From NCBI GenBank assembly GCA_902769705.1, contig CACXPX010000030.1, positions 1 to 38,880 of the forward strand: DNA of 38,880 nt, given 5' to 3'. This document shows positions 15,681 through 24,818 of the stretch, in pieces. The notes below the pieces were generated by a model. It was not told the DNA's origin and did no database searches. It saw only the letters and a program-made list of their open reading frames with translations. Both the position numbers and the translations under genes were made by a program. Each line of letters begins with the position of its first letter. Positions within the stretch are counted from its first letter, which is position 1. The DNA is from an uncultured Prevotellaceae bacterium (lineage in GTDB: Bacteria; Bacteroidota; Bacteroidia; Bacteroidales; Bacteroidaceae).

Positions 15681-16466
15681 ATGACGACGACAATACTGAC
15701 GACGGGATTGCTGATTCCTCTGCTGGGCACGATGCTCGGTTCGGCCTTCGTCTTTCTGATGAAAGGCGAGATGCCCGTGAGGCTGCAGAAAGCGCTGCTG
15801 GGGTTCGCCTCGGGCGTGATGGTGGCCGCCTCAGTGTGGTCGCTGCTCATCCCAGCCATGGAGATGGAGGAAGGCAAGGGGGCTTGGGCTGTGTGGCCTG
15901 CCGCCGTGGGATTCTTGTTGGGCATGGGATTCTTGTTGCTCATCGACGAACTGACGCCCCACCTGCACCTCGGCACCGACAAGCCCGAGGGCATGCGCGC
16001 CCATCTCTCGAAGACGGCCATGCTCGCCCTGGCAGTGACCATCCACAATCTGCCTGAGGGAATGGCGGTGGGTGTGGTGTTTGCGGGGGCCGACAGCGGT
16101 GGGGCGAACATCACTCTGGCCAGTGCGCTGGCTGTGGCGGTGGGTATTGCGATTCAGAACGTGCCCGAGGGTGCCATCATCTCGATGCCCATGCGGGCGG
16201 CGGGCAACAGCCGTTGGAGGTCGTTCGTCATCGGTTCGATGAGTGGAGCCGTCGAGCCCGTAGGGGCCGTCGCCATATTGTTGCTGGCGTCGCAACTGGT
16301 GCCGGTGCTCCCCTATATGCTGTCTTTCGCCGCTGGTGCCATGTTCTATGTGGTGGTGGAAGAGCTTATTCCGGAGGCTTCCAACGGGCAGCACAGCAAC
16401 CTCAGCACCGTAGGTTTTGCCATTGGTTTCGTGTTGATGATGGCGCTCGACGTGGTGATGGGATAA
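15681..16466 (+). CDS. ZIP-family metal transporter
   Basis: 261-residue inner-membrane divalent metal (zinc/iron/manganese) importer. The metal-binding helices carry HNLPEG (122-127) and NVPEG (160-164), with EELIPEA in the later helix; about eight hydrophobic segments are seen. A short His-containing loop (TPHLHLG) lies between helices 3 and 4. It is close to the GufA/ZupT branch. It starts 57 bases after the methyltransferase and may share its transcript. Confidence 0.93.
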   Translation: MTTTILTTGLLIPLLGTMLGSAFVFLMKGEMPVRLQKALLGFASGVMVAASVWSLLIPAMEMEEGKGAWAVWPAAVGFLLGMGFLLLIDELTPHLHLGTDKPEGMRAHLSKTAMLALAVTIHNLPEGMAVGVVFAGADSGGANITLASALAVAVGIAIQNVPEGAIISMPMRAAGNSRWRSFVIGSMSGAVEPVGAVAILLLASQLVPVLPYMLSFAAGAMFYVVVEELIPEASNGQHSNLSTVGFAIGFVLMMALDVVMG

Positions 16467-16495
16467 GTTTTTTCTTTTGAAAAATGCCGAAAATG

Positions 16496-16527
16496 TTTGG
16501 CACTTCGCACACTTATTTGTATCTTTG
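16496..16527 (+). promoter_or_regulatory. Promoter of the carboxylesterase gene
   Basis: TTTG at 16496-16499, 20 bases, then TATCTTTG at 16520-16527: a full Bacteroidota -33/-7 promoter, 46 bases before the ATG at 16574. Confidence 0.85.
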
Positions 16528-16573
16528 CAACACCTATTGGAAAAGAAGCTTATTAAAGAAAAAACTATTCATT

Positions 16574-18151
16574 ATGAAGAAACTGTTTTTGCCTCTTTTG
16601 CTCATGCTGGCTATGACGGCCAATGCGGCAGAAAACCCCGTGTTAACAATTGAAGGTGGTCAGGTGAAAGGCGTGTTTGCCGACGACCATCCCGACGTGT
16701 ATGTCTATCGTGGCATTCCCTATGCCGCCCCTCCCATCCGCGAGAACCGCTGGAAGGCTCCGCAACCCGTCGTGCCCTGGAAGGGCGTGAAGATTTGCGA
16801 CACCTTCGGACGTCCCAGCTATCAGGCCATCCAATATACTGGTGGTTACTACACCGAGTGGGGCTACGGCAAGGAGGCTGCCTTCAGCGAGGACTGCCTC
16901 TACCTGAACGTGTGGACAAAGGCTCCCGGACAGGTGAACAAGAAACTGCCCGTGGCGCTGTGGATTCATGGCGGCGGCTATCGCGAAGGATTCGGCTCGG
17001 AGCCTGAGTTCGACGGACAAGAGTGGGGTGCCAAGGACGTGGTGCTCGTCTCCATCAACTATCGTCTGGGCATTTTCGGTTTCCTCACCCATCCCGCATT
17101 GGCTGAGGAGAGCCCCAACAAGGTGTCGGGCAACTATGGCATTCTCGACCAGATTGAGGCTCTGAAGTGGATTAAGAAGAACATCGCCCAGTTTGGTGGC
17201 GACCCCAATAACGTTACGATTTTTGGTCAGAGCGCAGGCGGCGGCAGCGTTCGCACACTGTGCGAGAGCCCGTTGGCTCGTGGACTGTTCCACAAGGCTG
17301 TCATCATGAGTGCCCAAGGACTGAGCATTCCCAATCCCAACGGTGGTGGAATGATGGGAGGCCGCTACAGCGGTGGCAGCATCGAAGATGCAGCCAACAA
17401 CGCCAAGAAGATGTTCGACTGGGCTGGAATGACCGATCTGCAGAAGATGCGCCAGGCTTCGACGGAGACCGTTTTTGCACTGCCCACCATCTATCAGCAG
17501 GTGAACAGTGCTGGTCAGCAGCAACAGGGCGGCTTCGGCGGAATGATGCGCATGGGCATGGGCTTCATGCCGATGATTGACGGCTACGTGAGCGTGAAGA
17601 GCTTCGACGACGCCACACGCGAGGGCACCCTCGCCGACGTGCCTTATATGATTGGCTATACGCTGAACGACATGGGCAATATGGCGCCCAACATCGCAGA
17701 ATTCTGCAAAGTTCGTGCACAGAAGGGCGGCAAGGCTTGGGCGTATGAGTTTGCACGTCCGCTGCCCGATGACGGCTCGCATCCCGAGGTGACACAGCGT
17801 CTGCGTGGCGCTTTCCACTCTTCCGACCTCTGGTTCGTGTTCAAGAGCCTGAAGCACTGCTGGCGCCCCTGGACGAAGGGCGACTGGGACCTCTCTGAGA
17901 AGATGCTGACGGCGTGGACCAACTTTGCCAAATACAGCGACCCCAATGGTCCGAAGGGCGGCGTATGGGCTCCTTGCACCGAGAAGAACCCCAAGTTCAT
18001 GGTGTTCAAACTGAACGACAAGGACGCTGAGGCTTCCTTCTTCGGTGAGCCCGAGACGGCTCCGCAGCAAGGCTTCGGCGGCTTTGGCGGCTTCCCCGGC
18101 GGTGGACGGCCAGGTGGTCAGGGTGCTCCTGCCAGACCCAGCGGAAGATGA
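16574..18151 (+). CDS. Exported type-B carboxylesterase
   Basis: 525-residue esterase with a signal peptide (LLLMLAMTANAAE). The type-B signature is clear: YRGIPYAAPP, the EDCLYLNVW motif (106-114), the oxyanion IHGGGY, and the nucleophile Ser220 in FGQSAGGGS; the catalytic His is probably in GAFHSSDLW. Two Gly/Met/Gln-rich insertions lie at about 275-355 and a Gly/Pro-rich low-complexity tail of roughly 30 residues ends the protein. Family members hydrolyse acyl esters; removal of acetyl or feruloyl groups from hemicellulose is a guess from the xylan enzymes nearby. The start at 16574 is fixed by the promoter and signal peptide. Confidence 0.9.
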   Translation: MKKLFLPLLLMLAMTANAAENPVLTIEGGQVKGVFADDHPDVYVYRGIPYAAPPIRENRWKAPQPVVPWKGVKICDTFGRPSYQAIQYTGGYYTEWGYGKEAAFSEDCLYLNVWTKAPGQVNKKLPVALWIHGGGYREGFGSEPEFDGQEWGAKDVVLVSINYRLGIFGFLTHPALAEESPNKVSGNYGILDQIEALKWIKKNIAQFGGDPNNVTIFGQSAGGGSVRTLCESPLARGLFHKAVIMSAQGLSIPNPNGGGMMGGRYSGGSIEDAANNAKKMFDWAGMTDLQKMRQASTETVFALPTIYQQVNSAGQQQQGGFGGMMRMGMGFMPMIDGYVSVKSFDDATREGTLADVPYMIGYTLNDMGNMAPNIAEFCKVRAQKGGKAWAYEFARPLPDDGSHPEVTQRLRGAFHSSDLWFVFKSLKHCWRPWTKGDWDLSEKMLTAWTNFAKYSDPNGPKGGVWAPCTEKNPKFMVFKLNDKDAEASFFGEPETAPQQGFGGFGGFPGGGRPGGQGAPARPSGR

Positions 18152-18178
18152 TTTGACAAACGCATTCAACGCAAAAGT

Positions 18179-18208
18179 AATGAGCCGGCAACATAGCTGG
18201 CTCATTTT
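18179..18208 (+). terminator. Rho-independent terminator after the carboxylesterase
   Basis: AATGAGCCGGC (18179-18189), loop AACATA, GCTGGCTCATT (18196-18206): an 11-bp stem with one G-U pair, running into TTTT. It lies 27 bases after the stop codon. Confidence 0.75.
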
Positions 18209-18355
18209 CATGATGAGACTATCTCGTTTTCTCGATGCTGTTACTTCGTAAAAAAACAACGGGAAAAATACGAAAACCCAAGTCTTTGCGTTATATAAAT
18301 ATACGCTGTCTTAAAAACAGAATGACCAGTCCCGACACAAAAGACAAAGAAAAAG

Positions 18356-19975
18356 ATGAAACACTATCTGAAGAAACTGGAGGAGACGATTCGCGGGCGT
18401 TGGAACCAAAAGGCGCTCTGCGACTATAAAGGCGACTCGTTCACCTACGCCGACCTGGCTGCAAACGTAGAGCAGTTCCGACTGTTCATCAACGATGCCG
18501 GCATTGCCAAACGCAACAAGATGGCCATCTGCGCACGCAATTCCGCTCGATGGGCAATGGCCTTCTGGGACATCAACGTGAACGGTTGCGTGGCTGTGCC
18601 GCTCTTGGCCGATTTCCATCCCAACAGTATCACCGCCCTCACCCACCATTCAGACAGTGTACTGCTCTTCACCGACGAGGACATCTGGGAAAAGCTGAAT
18701 CCCGCACAGATGCCCGTGCTCAAAGCAGCCATCAACGTGAAGGACTGGAGCCTGTTATGGTACAGGGAGGAGAAGGTGGCTAAGGCTTGGCAGGGGCGCG
18801 AGAAGGCTTTCGCCAAACGCCATCCCAAAGGCATGCGCCCTGAAGACGTGGCTTATCCGACGGACAACATGGACAAGCTGGCCATCATCAACTACACTTC
18901 GGGAACCACTGGCAATCCCAAGGGGGTGATGCTCACCTACGGCGCCATCTCCGACACCGACGAGTTCAGCAACACTCATTTCCCCAACCACCCGGGAGAA
19001 ACCATCGTCTCGATGCTCCCCATGGCGCACATGTACGGACTGGCTATCGAGTTCATTCATCCCAATGTGGACGGAGTGACTGTCTATTTCTTGGGAAAGA
19101 CGCCTTCACCAACAACGCTTCTCAAGGCGATGCAGGACGTGAAGCCCTACATGGTGGTGACGGTGCCGCTGGTGATGGAAAAGGTCTATGCCAACTCCAT
19201 CAAACCCGCACTGGAGAAAATGCAATGGGCTTTCGCTTTGCCTTATGCGAAAAACGTGATTTACAAGATTGTCCGCAAAAAGATATTGTCGGCTTTCGGC
19301 GGTCGGGTGCGCTGTTTCATTATGGGCGGAGCTCCGCTCAAGCCTGAGGTGGAACAATGCTTTTGCAAGATGCGGCTGCCTTTCACGGTGGGATATGGTA
19401 TGACTGAAGCCTGCCCCTTGCTGGGATGGGAATGGTGGACAGATTTCGTTCCGGGCTCGTGCGGGAAGCCTGTGCACGAACTCAGGATTGATTCGGACGA
19501 CCCGAAAAATGTTGCTGGCGAAATACAAGTGCGCGGAAACAACATAACGACGGGCTATTACAAAAATCCAGAAGCCAACGCGGTGGCATTCACCGACGAT
19601 GGATGGTTCCGTACGGGCGACTTGGGGCTTGTGGATGACGAAGGAAATATTTTCATCCGAGGCCGCATCAAGTCGATGATTCTCAACTCTTCAGGCCAGA
19701 ATATTTATCCTGAAGAATTAGAGGCCGTGCTGTCTGGTTGCCCTTATGTAATTGAATCGCTTGTCGTGGAACGCGATGGGAAACTCGTTGCCCTGGTCTA
19801 CCCGGAAATCCCCGAGGGACTGGATGCTGAGACAAGAAAAGGAATACCCGAGCAAATACGGACTACCGCCAATAAATCGCTTCCTGTGTTCAGCAAAATC
19901 AACAAGGTGGAACTGATGGACTTACCCTTTGAAAAGACGCCCAAGATGAGCATAAAGCGCTACTTGTATAAATAA
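18356..19975 (+). CDS. AMP-forming long-chain acyl-CoA ligase
   Basis: 539-residue ANL-superfamily adenylating enzyme. The P-loop-like motif INYTSGTTGNPKGVM (about 179-193) is intact, followed by the GYGMTEACPLLGW adenine-binding motif, TGDLGLVDDEGNIFIRGR and the C-terminal lysine region KTPKMSIKRYLYK. It activates a fatty acid to acyl-AMP and then acyl-CoA. It has no signal peptide. It is followed 55 bases later by the GH67 gene, with no terminator or clear promoter between, so they may be co-transcribed although their functions are not obviously linked. Confidence 0.92.
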   Translation: MKHYLKKLEETIRGRWNQKALCDYKGDSFTYADLAANVEQFRLFINDAGIAKRNKMAICARNSARWAMAFWDINVNGCVAVPLLADFHPNSITALTHHSDSVLLFTDEDIWEKLNPAQMPVLKAAINVKDWSLLWYREEKVAKAWQGREKAFAKRHPKGMRPEDVAYPTDNMDKLAIINYTSGTTGNPKGVMLTYGAISDTDEFSNTHFPNHPGETIVSMLPMAHMYGLAIEFIHPNVDGVTVYFLGKTPSPTTLLKAMQDVKPYMVVTVPLVMEKVYANSIKPALEKMQWAFALPYAKNVIYKIVRKKILSAFGGRVRCFIMGGAPLKPEVEQCFCKMRLPFTVGYGMTEACPLLGWEWWTDFVPGSCGKPVHELRIDSDDPKNVAGEIQVRGNNITTGYYKNPEANAVAFTDDGWFRTGDLGLVDDEGNIFIRGRIKSMILNSSGQNIYPEELEAVLSGCPYVIESLVVERDGKLVALVYPEIPEGLDAETRKGIPEQIRTTANKSLPVFSKINKVELMDLPFEKTPKMSIKRYLYK

Positions 19976-20030
19976 AGGCGACTACTCAAAAAGATATCTA
20001 CCCACAAAACAAATAAAAACAATAAAAATA

Positions 20031-22004
20031 ATGATGAAAAGAATTCTTATCTCAACGCTTGTCCTGTTGCTGACAGGATGGACTTCTGCTGTTGCTAACG
20101 ACGAAGATGGCAGTCGCCTGTGGTTGCGCTTAGACAAAGCCAACGCCACAGCTGCGATTACGGGTGTCAAAGGCACCGCTATGACAGAGTTGCAAACCTA
20201 TTGGAAAGGAGGCCCCGTGACGCTAAAACGGCAGAAAGGATTGCCCAAAGACGGCTACACCATCAAGAGCCAAGGGGAAAAAACGGTAATTTCAGCTGCC
20301 AGTGATGCTGGTCTGCTCTACGGCGCCTATCACCTGCTCCGCCTGCAACAAACTGGAGAAGCCACTAGTTCGCTCAACATCAGCGAAAAGCCTTTCTACG
20401 ACCTCCGCATTCTGAACCATTGGGACAATCCCAACGGCACTGTAGAACGTGGCTTTGCAGGTAAGAGTATCTTCTTGAATCCTACCCCAGAGCGCATGAA
20501 AATGTATGGTCGCGCAAACGCCTCGGTGGGCATCAACGGCACCGTGCTCAACAATGTGAACGCCAAGCCCGAAGCACTCTCCACCGAGAGTCTGCAGAAG
20601 GCTAAAGGGATTGCTGACCAGCTACGCCCCTACGGCATTCGCGTGTATCTCTCCATCAACTTTGCCTCGCCCATCAAAGTGGGTGGATTGGAAACTGCCG
20701 ACCCGCTCAACGCCAAGGTTGTCAGCTGGTGGAAAGACAAAGTGAACGAGATATACAAACTGATTCCCGACTTTGGCGGTTTCCTCGTAAAAGCCAACTC
20801 CGAGGGTGAGCCTGGCCCGCAAGATTTCGGACGCTCGCACGCTGACGGCGCCAACATGCTGGCTAGTGTGCTGAAGCCTCACAAAGGCATCGTGATGTGG
20901 CGAGCCTTCGTCTATAATCCCCAGAGTCCTGACCGTGCTAACCAAGCCTATGAGGAGTTCATGCCGCTCGACGGAAAGTTTGCTGACAATGTCATCATTC
21001 AAATCAAGAACGGTCCCATCGATTTCCAACCACGCGAGCCTTATAGTCCGCTGTTCACCGCCATGCAGAAGACGCAGATGATGGTGGAGTTCCAGCTGAC
21101 GCAGGAGTATCTTGGCGCAGCCAACCATCTGGTCTATCTCGCCCCGATGTGGAAGGAGTTCTTCTCATTCGTGAAGCCCGCCAGTCTGAAGGCGATGGCA
21201 GGTGTGGCTAATATTGGCGACAACACAAACTGGTGCGGCCACCACTTCGCACAGTCCAACTGGTATGCCTTCGGGCGAATTGCTTGGAACCCGTCACTAT
21301 CTTCTGAGGAAATCGCCGATGAGTGGCTGCGTCAGACCTTTTCGAGCGAAGAACGATTGCTGAGCCCAGTGAAGCAGATGATGCTCGACAGTCGTGAGGC
21401 CTGCGTAGACTATATGATGCCTCTTGGCCTACATCACATCTTTGCCGGAAATCACCATTACGGCCCCGAGCCTTGGTACCAACCACGCGGCGTGAGAGCC
21501 GACTGGACGCCGCCTTACTATCACAAAGCCGACAGCATCGGACTTGGATTCGACCGCACGTTGCAAGGTTCCGCCAATGTCAAACAATATCCCGACGAGC
21601 TCTGCCGTCTCTACAACAATATCAGCACCTGTCCTGAAAACTTGCTGACATGGTTCCACCACGTGCCTTGGGACTTCAAGATGAAGAGCGGACGTACTTT
21701 CTGGGACGAACTCTGCCACAAGTACGATGATGGTGTCCGCGAGGCACGCCATTTCCTCGCTGTCTGGGACGCCATGCAGCCCTACGTCGATGCTCAGCGC
21801 TTCAACGAGGTGCAGCGCAAACTCCGTATTCAGGCCCGTGACTCTGAGTGGTGGCGCGATGCCTGTCTGCTCTATTTCCAGACATTCTCAAAGCGTCCCA
21901 TTCCACAAGACATGGAACATCCTGTGCACAACCTCGATGAGATGATGAAATTCAGGATTCCCATCAGCATGTATGAGAATCCCGAGAGCGGATACACCAA
22001 ATAA
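20031..22004 (+). CDS. Secreted GH67 alpha-glucuronidase
   Basis: 657-residue exported enzyme that removes (4-O-methyl-)glucuronic acid from xylo-oligosaccharides. After a signal peptide (LVLLLTGWTSAVA) come the N-terminal beta-sandwich, the TIM barrel and the helical C-terminal domain. The catalytic acid motif VKANSEGEPGPQDFGR is at about 253-268 (Glu258). LNHWDNPNGTVERGFAG and WYAFGRIAWNP are other GH67-conserved segments. Length is slightly below the 670-700 typical of the family. The start could also be the second ATG, at 20034. It complements the GH43 enzyme at 12 kb. Confidence 0.94.
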   Translation: MMKRILISTLVLLLTGWTSAVANDEDGSRLWLRLDKANATAAITGVKGTAMTELQTYWKGGPVTLKRQKGLPKDGYTIKSQGEKTVISAASDAGLLYGAYHLLRLQQTGEATSSLNISEKPFYDLRILNHWDNPNGTVERGFAGKSIFLNPTPERMKMYGRANASVGINGTVLNNVNAKPEALSTESLQKAKGIADQLRPYGIRVYLSINFASPIKVGGLETADPLNAKVVSWWKDKVNEIYKLIPDFGGFLVKANSEGEPGPQDFGRSHADGANMLASVLKPHKGIVMWRAFVYNPQSPDRANQAYEEFMPLDGKFADNVIIQIKNGPIDFQPREPYSPLFTAMQKTQMMVEFQLTQEYLGAANHLVYLAPMWKEFFSFVKPASLKAMAGVANIGDNTNWCGHHFAQSNWYAFGRIAWNPSLSSEEIADEWLRQTFSSEERLLSPVKQMMLDSREACVDYMMPLGLHHIFAGNHHYGPEPWYQPRGVRADWTPPYYHKADSIGLGFDRTLQGSANVKQYPDELCRLYNNISTCPENLLTWFHHVPWDFKMKSGRTFWDELCHKYDDGVREARHFLAVWDAMQPYVDAQRFNEVQRKLRIQARDSEWWRDACLLYFQTFSKRPIPQDMEHPVHNLDEMMKFRIPISMYENPESGYTK

Positions 22005-22034
22005 TCCCCTAACTGAAATTCACGAAACAATACT

Positions 22035-22107
22035 ATCAGGAACGAAGGCTGTTCGAGTTTATGGAATTTAAACTTATGCAAAGCCCCCGTTCCTGATTAG
22101 TTTTTTT
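22035..22107 (+). terminator. Rho-independent terminator after the GH67 gene
   Basis: ATCAGGAACG (22035-22044) pairs perfectly with CGTTCCTGAT (22088-22097); inside, GGCT/AGCC and AGTTTA/TAAACT can also pair. Seven T (22101-22107) follow. The element is longer than most terminators and ends just before the stop codon of the convergent dipeptidase gene. Confidence 0.75.
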
Positions 22108-22109
22108 GA

Positions 22110-23543
22110 TTAGGAAAGCCTTTTCAACAGTTCGATAAGAACACGCCAGATATCCTCAATGGTGGATAGTTCTACACGTTCGCTGGTAGAGTGTGGTTCC
22201 ACTATGCGTGGGCCGATGCTGGCTATCTGGATTCCAGGGTAGTGCTCAACAAAGAATCCAGCCTCCAGCACGAAGTGCATAGCCACCATTCGCGGTCGCC
22301 AACCCAACACGTCTTGGAAGGTGTCAGAGGTCAGTTGCAGAAATGCCGACTGCTGGTCCTCCTGCCATGCGGGAGCCGACATCACCAACTCGCTCTTGGC
22401 ACCACATGCTGCGAACACGTTGGCAATTTTTCGGCTAAGCTTCTCCATCTCGCTGTCAATGAAACTGCGCGTGTGAGTGGATACGAAAATGCTGTCATTC
22501 TCCGTCTGGATACGTCCCACGTTGTTCGATGTTTCCACCGTATCCTTCATCACATCGCTCATCTTCACCACGCCCTGTGGAATCTGCTCCAGGCAACCCA
22601 TGAGGGCACTGAAGGCTTCGGGATTGATGACAGCCTCTTGCTGTTCACACTTTCTGATAACGCAATGCATACCAGGATCGCTACCCGCATATCTCTCTTG
22701 GAGCCATTCGTTGATTATCTTCTCTTGCTGCTTTTCGAATTCCGACACATCGTTCGAAGACAGACAGATTACGATTTCGCCAGAAGAAGCGATTGAAGCG
22801 TTGGCTTCGCCAATGTTGATTGAGGCTATATCAAACTTGTACCGACGGCGAATGTCAGATAAGGCCGCAAATGCCGCCACGACAGCACTGCAACGTCCCT
22901 TGTTGATGTCAACTCCAGAATGTCCGCCAAGTCCGCCCTCAAAGCGGATGCGATACCAAGTTCCTTTAGAGGCTGGCTTCCGTTCCACAGGGATGCGATG
23001 GAATTGCAGACATGCTCCCGCAGCTCCTGTGGTAATAGTGTCGTAGTCCTCAGAATCCAGGTTGATGACCTTACGTCCTATCAGGAAGTCCTTACTCAAT
23101 TGCGAAGCCCCCGACATTCCGTCCTCCTCGTTAGTGGTGGTAATAACCTCCATCGGACCGTGCACAATATCGTTGTTCTCCAACACAGCCAAAGCCATCG
23201 AAAGTCCAATGCCATTGTCAGCTCCCAACGAGGTACCGCGGGCTTTCATCCATCCATTCTCCACATAGGCATCAATGGGTGTATTGAGAGGGTCACTCAT
23301 ACCCACGCACACCATATCCATGTGGTTCAGCAACACGATGGGCTCAGCACCTTCGTGACCAGGAGTGGCGGGTTTGCTGATGACGACGCAATTCTCAGCA
23401 TCTCGCTTATACGGCAGGTGCAGGCGCTCTGCGAAATTGCAAAGATAGTCGGCCACACGTTCTTCATGGTGCGACGGACGGGGAATCCCATTCAGTTCCT
23501 TGAATATCTGGAACACACGTTCGGTTGTAGGCATCATTTCCAT
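22110..23543 (-). CDS. pepD: Aminoacyl-histidine dipeptidase (PepD-like, M20 family)
   Basis: 477-residue cytoplasmic metallopeptidase that hydrolyses Xaa-His and other dipeptides. The metal site is seen in LLNHMDMVCVG (His/Asp), GTSLGADNGIGLSMALA, NEEDGMSGA (catalytic and metal Glu), and LDSEDYDTITTG; a late metal His is probably in IVEPHSTSERV. Length is normal for the family. It is convergent with GH67. Starts at 23543, 23537 or 23534 are all possible; the first is used. It is divergent from the sigma factor gene across a 372-base gap. Confidence 0.93.
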   Translation of the reverse strand: MEMMPTTERVFQIFKELNGIPRPSHHEERVADYLCNFAERLHLPYKRDAENCVVISKPATPGHEGAEPIVLLNHMDMVCVGMSDPLNTPIDAYVENGWMKARGTSLGADNGIGLSMALAVLENNDIVHGPMEVITTTNEEDGMSGASQLSKDFLIGRKVINLDSEDYDTITTGAAGACLQFHRIPVERKPASKGTWYRIRFEGGLGGHSGVDINKGRCSAVVAAFAALSDIRRRYKFDIASINIGEANASIASSGEIVICLSSNDVSEFEKQQEKIINEWLQERYAGSDPGMHCVIRKCEQQEAVINPEAFSALMGCLEQIPQGVVKMSDVMKDTVETSNNVGRIQTENDSIFVSTHTRSFIDSEMEKLSRKIANVFAACGAKSELVMSAPAWQEDQQSAFLQLTSDTFQDVLGWRPRMVAMHFVLEAGFFVEHYPGIQIASIGPRIVEPHSTSERVELSTIEDIWRVLIELLKRLS

Positions 23544-23636
23544 TTCTTTTTTATTTAGAGGTTCATCATTCTCTTTGCGAAATTACACTAAAAAACTCAA
23601 ATCGCCAAATTTTGTTTCCTTTAGCGTGCGAAAATT

Positions 23637-23746
23637 TGTTAATGTTCTCATTCTTTATCTTTCACACGATCATTCCATATCTTTAAGGCCGCCAAAGATG
23701 GTCTTTGACAACGTCATTAAATGCTTTTGAGTTTTTCATTGCATTC
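23637..23746 (+). repeat. Degenerate 22-bp repeat array
   Basis: Five 22-base units start at 23637, 23659, 23681, 23703 and 23725. The unit at 23703 reads CTTTGA-CAAC-GTCA and that at 23659 CTTTCA-CACG-ATCA-TTCCATAT, very close to the unit at 11677 (CTTTGA-CCGT-GTCA-TTCCATAG). Others keep CA in the GTCA position. Confidence 0.6.
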
Positions 23747-23794
23747 CCTTCTTTTTATATGTATAAAAAAACAACCTTTAATAATAAAAGAACA

Positions 23795-23802
23795 TATCTT
23801 TG
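23795..23802 (+). promoter_or_regulatory. -7 promoter box of the sigma factor gene
   Basis: TATCTTTG, perfect TAnnTTTG, 114 bases before the ATG at 23916. The leader is longer than usual here. No clear -33 box. Confidence 0.6.
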
Positions 23803-23915
23803 CCATAATTTCTTAAATGGCAAGCAAAAGAAAACATCAAGAAAAGCGGAAAGGAGAAAGAATGTCTTCGCCATTATGACTAATATTATTCAAGTTACTG
23901 AAATAAAAAACATTT

Positions 23916-24788
23916 ATGAGACAACTGAGAATCAGCACACACTTCACCAATCGCAGTGAAGAATCACTCGGCAAGTATCTTGCTGAAATAAGCCGAATAC
24001 CTATGATATCTACCGACGAGGAAGTCGTACTTGCACAAACTATTCATTCTGGAGGTAAAAAGGGCGATATGGCCAAGGATAAGCTTGTCACCGCCAATTT
24101 ACGCTTTGTAGTGTCAGTCGCCAAGCAATATCAGAATCAAGGCATACCTCTTGCCGACCTCATCAATGAAGGTAACATCGGGCTTATCACCGCAGCTGAC
24201 AAGTTTGATGAGACGCGCGGATTCAAATTCATCTCTTATGCCATCTGGTGGATTCGCCAACGCATCATCCAAGCCATTGCCGAGAACAGCAACATGGTGC
24301 GCAGGCCACAAAGCCAGATTGCCATTAGTAACAAGATAAAAAATGCAACAAACACTTTCATGCAAGAACACCAACGATATCCTTCAGTAGAGGAACTAAG
24401 TGACATCATCTCCTTGGAGATAGAAAAAATAGAGACTGCTATGAAGGCCGAAGCGCATGTTGATAGTATTGACGCACCCACCACAGAAGATGAAGGCACG
24501 ACAATTGCCGATATGCTTGCCTCTTCATCCGATTATGCAGCAGACCGAAAAGTTGATAACGATTCTTTGTGCAGCGATGTGATGCGAGTGCTCAGCTCAA
24601 TACTCAATGAGCGCGAGTGCAAGATTGTCACACAAAGTTTTGGTATTGGTTGTCAAGAGCGAGGACTTGAAGATATTGGTAATGAGATGGGACTCACTCG
24701 CGAACGAGTCCGGCAGATTCGCGAACGTGGCTTAGATAAAATACGTAAAAACAGCATGTCGAAGCTTCTTCTCCGGCATGTTGGATAA
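23916..24788 (+). CDS. RpoD-like sigma-70 factor, divergent paralogue
   Basis: 290-residue sigma factor with regions 1.2 to 4.2 and no long region 1.1, the layout of the Bacteroidota primary sigma. Region 2 is strongly conserved (ANLRFVVSVAKQYQNQG, DETRGFKFISYAIWWIRQRI), as is the 4.2 helix-turn-helix (LTRERVRQIRERGLDKIRK). It differs from the usual primary factor as I remember it in region 1.2 (HFTNRSEESLGKYLAEISRI), in the 3.0 region (MVRRPQSQIAISNKI instead of IVRLPLNQVGSLNKI), and in region 4. I infer a group-2 alternative sigma rather than the housekeeping copy. It has its own promoter and a strong terminator. Confidence 0.88.
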   Translation: MRQLRISTHFTNRSEESLGKYLAEISRIPMISTDEEVVLAQTIHSGGKKGDMAKDKLVTANLRFVVSVAKQYQNQGIPLADLINEGNIGLITAADKFDETRGFKFISYAIWWIRQRIIQAIAENSNMVRRPQSQIAISNKIKNATNTFMQEHQRYPSVEELSDIISLEIEKIETAMKAEAHVDSIDAPTTEDEGTTIADMLASSSDYAADRKVDNDSLCSDVMRVLSSILNERECKIVTQSFGIGCQERGLEDIGNEMGLTRERVRQIRERGLDKIRKNSMSKLLLRHVG

Positions 24789-24790
24789 AA

Positions 24791-24818
24791 GGGCAGGCTC
24801 AAATGCCTACCCCTTTTT
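24791..24818 (+). terminator. Terminator shared by sigma factor and convergent gene
   Basis: GGGCAGGC (24791-24798), loop TCAAAT, GCCTACCC (24805-24812), then C and five T. The stem has one G-U type pair. The stop codon of the convergent minus-strand gene (24807-24809) lies inside the stem. Confidence 0.85.

Larger units (their letters stand above)
23544..23915. other. Intergenic region with degenerate 22-bp units and sigma-gene promoter
   Basis: No gene seen. It holds five degenerate 22-base units at 23637-23746 and the -7 box at 23795-23802. A short in-frame stretch between that box and the sigma ATG has no family match. Confidence 0.75.

Noticed and set aside
16643-18259. 538-codon open frame on the minus strand
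   Set aside because: It lies almost wholly opposite the carboxylesterase, whose family motifs are unmistakable. The antisense product has no recognisable domain and reflects codon bias.
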